Positions 15,204 to 19,593 of a DNA stretch of 19,593 nt are shown here, in pieces (the stretch's first letter is position 1; each line of letters opens with the position of its first letter). The position numbers and the translations under genes were made by a program. Under the pieces are notes generated by a model. That model saw only the letters and a program-made list of their open reading frames with translations. It had not been told where the DNA came from and did not search any database. Origin of the DNA: an uncultured Cellvibrio sp. (GTDB lineage: Bacteria; Pseudomonadota; Gammaproteobacteria; Pseudomonadales; Cellvibrionaceae); contig CAMLKG010000050.1 in assembly GCA_946480695.1 (NCBI GenBank), positions 1-19,593 of the forward strand, read 5' to 3'.

Positions 15204-15671
15204 ATGGAAATGGAAAAAGCGAGTGAAGATGAATTCTTCATCAAAAAGCGAGAGCTTGATGAATTATTTGATTCCAAATATGCTTTGAATGTTAATTTGT
15301 GGCGTGGAAAGAAAAAGGATCAGAAAGGTACATCACCGTTGTATCCGATTTTAAAAGCTTTCAAATTATCTAATGGAAAAATTCGAAAAGCTGACATCGA
15401 TACATACTCACAGGGTGGTGTTTTTTGGGTTAAATGTACATCTGGTGGTGTTTCTTTATTTGATGCATTGGGTGTTCCTGTACATAGTTGGGATTATTAC
15501 CGTATCCCTAAAGGGGTTAGGATTCCGCCAGGCCTGGTTATTACAAAGGATGCTTATAACAACAATTACAACGCTACGCATTACTCTATACGGCCTCATT
15601 GGGATATGCCTGTGAGTAAATTTTGTATGCTTTTGGATGAGTTAACCAAAGAATTAATTTACGAGAATTAG
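15204..15671 (+). CDS. Tse2-like T6SS toxin (ADP-ribosyltransferase-like fold)
   Basis: The C-terminal half of this 155-residue protein lines up closely with Pseudomonas aeruginosa Tse2 (158 residues), a cytoplasm-acting toxin delivered by T6SS whose fold resembles ADP-ribosylating toxins. The matching blocks are GGVSLFDALGV (81-91, Tse2 GGTSVFDRAGV), IPKGVRIPPGLVI (101-113, Tse2 IPDGTDIPPDLKV) and DAYNNNYNATHYSIRP (116-131, Tse2 DSYNKRLQATHYTIMP). S84 and H126 correspond to Tse2 residues implicated in toxicity (S80 and H122 by my memory of the literature), while the adjacent Thr of Tse2 is Val83 here. The N-terminal 60 residues differ. There is no signal peptide, as in Tse2. A Tsi2-like gene follows after 4 nt, and a separate promoter precedes it. 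No secretion genes are nearby. Confidence 0.85.
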   Translation: MEMEKASEDEFFIKKRELDELFDSKYALNVNLWRGKKKDQKGTSPLYPILKAFKLSNGKIRKADIDTYSQGGVFWVKCTSGGVSLFDALGVPVHSWDYYRIPKGVRIPPGLVITKDAYNNNYNATHYSIRPHWDMPVSKFCMLLDELTKELIYEN

Positions 15672-15675
15672 GTTT

Positions 15676-15921
15676 ATGGATTTATCGTTATCTCATTTAT
15701 CAATGTTAATCGAACTAACCGCCAATGAAATAGAAAATTTGCAAAAAATCATTAATGATCCATCCTCTGCGGATAATGAGGTGAATGATTCTGGTGAGTT
15801 GTCTATGCAATACATAGCACTTTCATCTGTATTGGCGGAAATGTATAAAAACAAATGGTCAGAAGATTCCGGGCATCCATCTTACGGCGATCTTATGGAT
15901 GAGATTCACGGATCAGTTTGA
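15676..15921 (+). CDS. Tsi2-like immunity protein
   Basis: This 81-residue, mostly helical acidic protein is encoded 4 nt after the Tse2-like toxin. It resembles Tsi2 (77 residues) in size and pattern: a first helix with LSMLIELTANEIENLQKII, an acidic linker (DPSSADNEVNDSGEL), a second helix QYIALSSVLAEMYKNKW, and the end GHPSYGDLMDEI, which matches GLPPYDRLIEE of Tsi2. Tsi2 binds Tse2 directly in the cytoplasm and protects the producer, and the same role is inferred here. The start follows the toxin stop with AGG just before it, so translation is probably coupled. Taken with the toxin, I regard the pair as homologous to tse2-tsi2, not merely analogous. Confidence 0.8.
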   Translation: MDLSLSHLSMLIELTANEIENLQKIINDPSSADNEVNDSGELSMQYIALSSVLAEMYKNKWSEDSGHPSYGDLMDEIHGSV

Positions 15922-15997
15922 CAAAAGATAACCGAAAACATCCAAACATTATTTATTTTGAAACGACAAATTCAGAACCGGGGGCTTTGTACATCTC

Positions 15998-18160
15998 ATG
16001 GGTATAACTATAAAAAAAATCCTGTGTTCAAGAGAATTGTACATGGTTGGTTTGGTCGCCGGTTTAACGCCAGTTCCCATTGCGTGGTCTCAATCCGTTC
16101 CGGTAATGGAAGAAGTTGTAGTTACCGCGCAAATGCGCGAGGAGCCTTTACAAGGTACCCCGCTGGCGATAAGTGCTTACGATAAGAAATTTATCGAACA
16201 AGTCGGCGCCAGTTCCTTAACGGACATGGAAGCTGCAATTCCTTCATTAAACTTTGGCAGTGGTGACCGGAATACGCGCGGTGAGATTGTTATCAGGGGC
16301 GTGGGCGATTACGCGCGCAATATCGGTACCAATGCCCGCGTTGCGGTTTATATCGATGGCGTGTTAACCGGTCGATCATCCAGTTTTGACCAAAGTTTAT
16401 TGGACGTCGCCCAGATAGAAGTGCTGCGCGGACCACAAGGCACCCTTGCTGGTACTAACGCGCTGGCCGGGGCAATCAATATTGTTACGCAAAAACCTGC
16501 GGATACTTTCAACGCTGAACTCCTGGCGAACGTTGGCAACTACGATTTGGCGTCGTTGACCGGAAAAATTAATTTACCCTTGTCGGATGATCTTTTTGCG
16601 AGCCTGTTATTAGGTACCAGCGAACAAGACGGCTATATAAAAAACCATACACTTGACCGGGACCTCCAGGGTTTTAATCGCGATACGGCGAAATTGAAGT
16701 TTCGTTATGTGGGTGTTGAGCGGCTTACTGTTGATCTTGGTTTTGATTATTTGAAGGAAGATGAAAAATCCACGAATGCGGAGGCCTTGGCCAACGGAAT
16801 GTTTAATGGTTTCAGCCTGGCGCCGGCGGTGTTTGAAGTTGCCCATGATGCGGATGAATACCAGCAGCGGGAGCTTAACGGTGCAACCGCTGAATTATCC
16901 TACGAAACGCCGGATAATTATCGATGGACCTCTATTACGGGAATTCGCAGCAATGAATTTAGTGAGTTGAGTGAAGAAGATTATTCCCCGCTCAATGCCG
17001 CTGTCAGTATTTTTGACGAACAAAGCGATCAAATAAGCCAGGAATTCAGGCTGACTTCTCCCAAGGGGACGGCACTGGATTATGTAATTGGCCTTTATTT
17101 TCTCGACCAGGATATTTCAACTGATCGGCAAGCTATTACCGGTCCGGTGTTCCGGCCCGCGCCTAATGCAAGTGTCCATACACCTGCGTCAGCCGGGGTT
17201 GAATCGGCTTCATTATATTTACATGGCAATTATTATTTCGATGCGCGTTGGAGTTTGACTGCCGGTGTTCGTTACGTGAATGAAACCAAAGATATCGATT
17301 ATTCCAGTATTGACTCCACGGGTTTGTTTGTTAATGCCAACCATTTAAAAGACCGGAATACTTTTAAGGAATGGTTGCCAAAGCTGGGCCTTAACTTGCA
17401 GTTAACGCGCGATGTTTTGCTCTATACCAGTGTGGCGCGTGGTTACAAAAGCGGTGGTTGGAATGCTGATTTCATCCGTACATTGGAGAATTTCCAGTTT
17501 GAACCCGAATACGCCATGAATTATGAAGCGGGCGCAAAATCTGTGTTTTTTGACCGGCGGCTTACGGTCAATGCCTCTGCGTTTGTAACCCAATTTGATG
17601 ACTTCCAGGTTTTTCAGTTTGTCCCGACCCAAGCGACGACAGGCGGTACGATTTTGTCGCTAACCAACGCGGGTAAGGTAACCAGCCAGGGTGTTGAGTT
17701 GGATATGAGTGCCAGCCTTACGGAGCACCTGGAACTGAGCTTCAGTACGGCGCTTACCACAGCGAAATTTGATGAATTCAAAAACGGTGGGGGAATAGGT
17801 ATACATTATGATGACCATTATTTACCGTTCGCCCCCCGGCATAATTACTTCATTGCGCTGGATTACACCCGTCCTGTATTTAAGCAAGTGGATATGTATG
17901 CGCATATCGACTACAGCTACACCGATGATTATTTTTCCAACCCCAACAATTTACCGGATAACCGTATTCCGGATCGTAACCTCGCCAATGCGCGTTTAGG
18001 TATGAAGCTGGATTCCTCATGGGATATTTCCCTTTGGGTGAAAAACATTACCGACGATTCATCTTTGCGCCAAAAATCCGTTTCATTCCTGGGAGTACCC
18101 AGAGGTGTTTATAACCCGCCGCGCACTTATGGCTTGGAAATCAGATATCGGTTTAATTGA
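15998..18160 (+). CDS. TonB-dependent outer-membrane receptor, iron-complex type
   Basis: This 720-residue outer-membrane receptor is of the class often annotated as iron-complex (siderophore or similar) receptors. Residues 1-31 are a signal peptide ending in AWSQ. The TonB box EEVVVTA is at 38-44, with the plug at about 50-165, including IVIRGVGD and the motif IEVLRGPQGTLAGTNALAGA (140-159). The usual YGRNTTGG of relatives is AGTNALAG here. The barrel follows, with SVARGYKSGGWNADF (a typical receptor block) and WVKNITDDSSLRQ near the end, closing at EIRYRFN, so Phe is next to last. Its length is ordinary. It starts 76 bp after the Tsi2-like gene on the same strand but is unrelated to it in function. 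The ribosome binding site is weak. The substrate is not evident, and no siderophore genes are nearby. Confidence 0.92.
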   Translation: MGITIKKILCSRELYMVGLVAGLTPVPIAWSQSVPVMEEVVVTAQMREEPLQGTPLAISAYDKKFIEQVGASSLTDMEAAIPSLNFGSGDRNTRGEIVIRGVGDYARNIGTNARVAVYIDGVLTGRSSSFDQSLLDVAQIEVLRGPQGTLAGTNALAGAINIVTQKPADTFNAELLANVGNYDLASLTGKINLPLSDDLFASLLLGTSEQDGYIKNHTLDRDLQGFNRDTAKLKFRYVGVERLTVDLGFDYLKEDEKSTNAEALANGMFNGFSLAPAVFEVAHDADEYQQRELNGATAELSYETPDNYRWTSITGIRSNEFSELSEEDYSPLNAAVSIFDEQSDQISQEFRLTSPKGTALDYVIGLYFLDQDISTDRQAITGPVFRPAPNASVHTPASAGVESASLYLHGNYYFDARWSLTAGVRYVNETKDIDYSSIDSTGLFVNANHLKDRNTFKEWLPKLGLNLQLTRDVLLYTSVARGYKSGGWNADFIRTLENFQFEPEYAMNYEAGAKSVFFDRRLTVNASAFVTQFDDFQVFQFVPTQATTGGTILSLTNAGKVTSQGVELDMSASLTEHLELSFSTALTTAKFDEFKNGGGIGIHYDDHYLPFAPRHNYFIALDYTRPVFKQVDMYAHIDYSYTDDYFSNPNNLPDNRIPDRNLANARLGMKLDSSWDISLWVKNITDDSSLRQKSVSFLGVPRGVYNPPRTYGLEIRYRFN

Positions 18161-18251
18161 TTATTGTATTGGCGGTGTTGTTGTTCGGAACGTGCAAGAG
18201 GGACTAAACAATTTGTCGCTATCGCTAGTTACATAAACACATGGAGAAGCA

Positions 18252-18686
18252 ATGTTAAAGTTCAAGGAAATGTGGGAAAGCTATCCAATAGTTGGAGAAA
18301 GGTCGGCACCTTGCAAAACGAATGGTAAAAGGAATTTTGATGATCAATGTGCGATTCGTCTCGGTGTTTGCTTAGCTTCTTGCGGTGTTGATACAACAAA
18401 ACTGGTTCCAAAAATAAGGCACTGCTGGCAACACAATTCTAAGCTAGGTCATGTTTTAGCTGCTGAGGATTTAGCTAATGGATTGGCAAAATACAAGATT
18501 GATGGTATTTCCGCATTAAAGAAAATTGACTCATCAAAATTTCAAACCGTTCTGGCAGGTAAAACAGGAATAATCTTTTTCAAAGATTTTTGGGCTAAAA
18601 CGGGCGAAGATGTTGCGCACAGGTCAGGGGACCATATTGATTTATGGAATAATAACCGGCTCACCAAATGGACCACATGGTTATGA
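18252..18686 (+). CDS. Tae4-type T6SS peptidoglycan amidase
   Basis: This 144-residue protein has the layout of the Tae4 family, papain-like NlpC/P60-type amidases that T6SS injects into the periplasm of rivals, where they cut the D-Glu to meso-DAP bond of peptidoglycan. The N-terminus LKFKEMWESYP and the catalytic block DDQCAIRLG with C33 are followed by GHVLAAEDLANGL (66-78), TGIIFFKDFW (105-114) and the His block GDHIDLWNN, with H128 and D130. Both catalytic residues are present. It has no signal peptide, as expected for an effector carried by the T6SS tube. GGAG, 5 nt before the ATG, supports the start. A small two-helix membrane protein is encoded 67 nt downstream in the place where the immunity gene (tai4) is normally found. 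The gene is AT-rich. Confidence 0.88.
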   Translation: MLKFKEMWESYPIVGERSAPCKTNGKRNFDDQCAIRLGVCLASCGVDTTKLVPKIRHCWQHNSKLGHVLAAEDLANGLAKYKIDGISALKKIDSSKFQTVLAGKTGIIFFKDFWAKTGEDVAHRSGDHIDLWNNNRLTKWTTWL

Positions 18687-18753
18687 TTTCTCGAGTCTTA
18701 AACTTTTCCGGTAGTTATGCTAAATCCAGAGAGGTTTGGTTTTGGGATGTGAA

Positions 18754-18966
18754 ATGAAAAAAGCACTTGTTTTGATTCTAGCCCTTACCATTGTATCTAT
18801 TGTTACATGGGCTTTATGCGGTTATTACTTGAGCGAATTGCTGTTCGCTATTGTTCCCGGTATGACCCACGAACAATATACCAACTACTGGTTTTATTTA
18901 TTTGTATCAATTGAGATTATCGTTTTATTTTTAGTAAGTTTTTTCATAATTAAGTGGAAAAAATAA
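18754..18966 (+). CDS. Small two-helix membrane protein, possible immunity to the Tae4-type toxin
   Basis: This 70-residue product has two hydrophobic segments, about residues 4-23 (ALVLILALTIVSIVTWAL) and 47-67 (FYLFVSIEIIVLFLVSFFII), joined by a loop of about 23 residues (YYLSELLFAIVPGMTHEQY). It ends in IKWKK, a positive tail likely to stay in the cytoplasm, so the loop would face the periplasm, where a Tae4-type amidase acts. The start ATG 18754 follows GGGA at a good distance; a TTG six codons upstream is less likely. It does not resemble known Tai4 immunity proteins, which are larger periplasmic proteins with a signal peptide. Its role in immunity is inferred only from position. It may be an unrelated membrane protein. 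Confidence 0.6.
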   Translation: MKKALVLILALTIVSIVTWALCGYYLSELLFAIVPGMTHEQYTNYWFYLFVSIEIIVLFLVSFFIIKWKK

Positions 18967-19235
18967 TTTAGAAATTAACTAAATGGAGGAAGATTTATCT
19001 GTTGCTGCGTATGTTAGCTGCGCTTGTTTAAATGCAGCGCCACCTCACTTTCCTTCATTACCAACTTGGCCCATATTACTGTGTAGAAGGTTCCTTCCCA
19101 TACAAAATATGGGTGTAAAAATAAAAATGTCTGTAAATGCCTCATTTTGGCTAAACAAATCCATTCAGGTGCACTCTACCTTTTAGCCATTGTATTGCAA
19201 CGGCTTTATTATTAATCCTCGTAAGGGAGCGCATC
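18967..19235. other. Intergenic region before the small secreted-protein gene
   Basis: This 269-bp stretch contains a 67-codon plus-strand frame (18983-19186) of unlikely composition, rich in Pro, Cys and Leu with no recognisable pattern, so I do not call it a gene. An imperfect hairpin sits at 19185-19205. I see no other signal. Confidence 0.45.
19185..19212 (+). terminator. Possible weak terminator
   Basis: AGCCATTG and CAACGGCT (19185-19205) pair with one A-C mismatch around a loop of about five bases, followed by TTATTATT. It would end transcripts from the Tae4-type region before the next gene. Confidence 0.35.
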
Positions 19236-19538
19236 ATGAAAATTAACGTGCTAATCGGAACAACCGCTATCCTAATAATGTCATCCTTGGCTTGTGCCAA
19301 TTCCCCGACAAATTGTGATAGCAAGGCATACAGCTCCGGCGCTTATAGCAGCGTCGATCACAGTAATCATAAAACCAATAGCAGTTTAACGGAACAATCA
19401 ATTGATGATGGTCCCACTGACCAGGGTAGGAACCCTGATGACAACGGTGATGAGATTTACAGGCCAAACAATGATGGTACCAGCGGCACAGATGGAACCC
19501 GTGGCAAAAGTACTATGGATGATGGAACCCTGGAATGA
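19236..19538 (+). CDS. Small secreted Asp/Gly/Asn-rich protein
   Basis: This 100-residue protein has a clear signal peptide (MKINVLIGTTAILIMSSLACA, cleavage probably after residue 21). C20 is not in a good lipobox, since SLAC has Ser instead of Leu at -3. The mature part is about 79 residues of low complexity: a Ser/Tyr/His-rich part (AYSSGAYSSVDHSNHKTNSS), then an acidic part with repeated DG or NG steps (DDGPTDQG, DDNGDE, NNDGTSGTDGTRG, MDDGTLE). It is probably disordered and exported to the periplasm or beyond; acidic DG-rich stretches could bind divalent metal, but no formal EF-hand or RTX repeat is present. AAGGGAG, 6-7 nt before the ATG, strongly supports translation. I recognise no family. 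It is likely monocistronic, with a terminator just after. Confidence 0.72.
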   Translation: MKINVLIGTTAILIMSSLACANSPTNCDSKAYSSGAYSSVDHSNHKTNSSLTEQSIDDGPTDQGRNPDDNGDEIYRPNNDGTSGTDGTRGKSTMDDGTLE

Positions 19539-19544
19539 GCGGGT

Positions 19545-19580
19545 GCAGTGATAATCAGGTTCACACTGTTTAATTTTTAT
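19545..19580 (+). terminator. Terminator after the small secreted-protein gene
   Basis: CAGTG (19546-19550) pairs with CACTG (19564-19568), extendable by one G-U pair, followed by TTTAATTTTTATTT. The stem is short but the T-rich tail is good. Confidence 0.45.
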
Positions 19581-19593
19581 TTGTTGTCGAAAA

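Noticed and set aside
15918..15923. Perfect TTGACA box before the second TonB receptor
   Set aside because: It overlaps the stop codon of the Tsi2-like gene and has no acceptable -10 box at 16-18 nt; the nearest candidate, CATTAT, is 23 nt away.
18983..19186. 67-codon plus-strand frame after the small membrane protein
   Set aside because: Odd composition rich in Pro and Cys, no secondary-structure or domain pattern, and it overlaps a probable hairpin; more likely chance.

Overview
The window looks like a chromosomal segment of a Gram-negative gammaproteobacterium. Two TonB-dependent outer-membrane receptors, a YdiJ-type FAD/Fe-S dehydrogenase, a DUF349 protein and interbacterial toxins of type VI secretion (T6SS) type all fit that. 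The first receptor, of the Xanthomonas/Caulobacter type, together with the general gene content, makes me think of Cellvibrionaceae, but this placement is inference. There are no rRNA or tRNA genes, CRISPR arrays or transposase genes that I can see.

Left part (1-8276): mostly housekeeping and transport. On the minus strand lie a DUF349 protein running off the left edge and, upstream of it, the 1017-residue YdiJ homologue (D-2-hydroxyglutarate dehydrogenase type). A divergent intergenic region holds a sigma70-like promoter and a cluster of four GTATAC cores, including an 18-bp perfect palindrome, in front of a 960-residue TonB-dependent receptor that ends in a clear terminator. A short AraC-type protein made of little more than its DNA-binding domain follows.

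Middle part (8338-14983): a signalling region. It contains a response regulator with an enlarged receiver domain and an unrecognised C-terminal domain; a multi-span membrane histidine kinase (membrane part, GAF-like part, DHp and ATPase) whose start overlaps by 32 nt the end of a GNAT-fold protein resembling LuxI/FeeM-type acyl-signal synthases; and, divergently, a receiver protein with a histidine-kinase-like H-box (HDIATPLL) but no ATPase domain. Synthase plus membrane kinase plus receivers has the layout of a LuxM/LuxN-like or PEP-CTERM PrsK-like signalling circuit and is the most promising undescribed system here. An AT-rich toxin/immunity cassette (AHH nuclease plus Imm11/DUF1629-like) sits between the first response regulator and the kinase.

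Right part (15156-19593): two further antibacterial toxin units surround a second TonB-dependent receptor. One is a Tse2-like toxin with a Tsi2-like immunity protein behind its own promoter. The other is a Tae4-type peptidoglycan amidase followed by a small two-helix membrane protein that may be its immunity factor. A small secreted Asp/Gly/Asn-rich protein and a terminator close the window. No T6SS structural genes are present, so the effectors, if secreted, would depend on an apparatus encoded elsewhere. The proximity of the signalling module to three toxin cassettes suggests, but does not prove, density- or signal-dependent control of antagonism.
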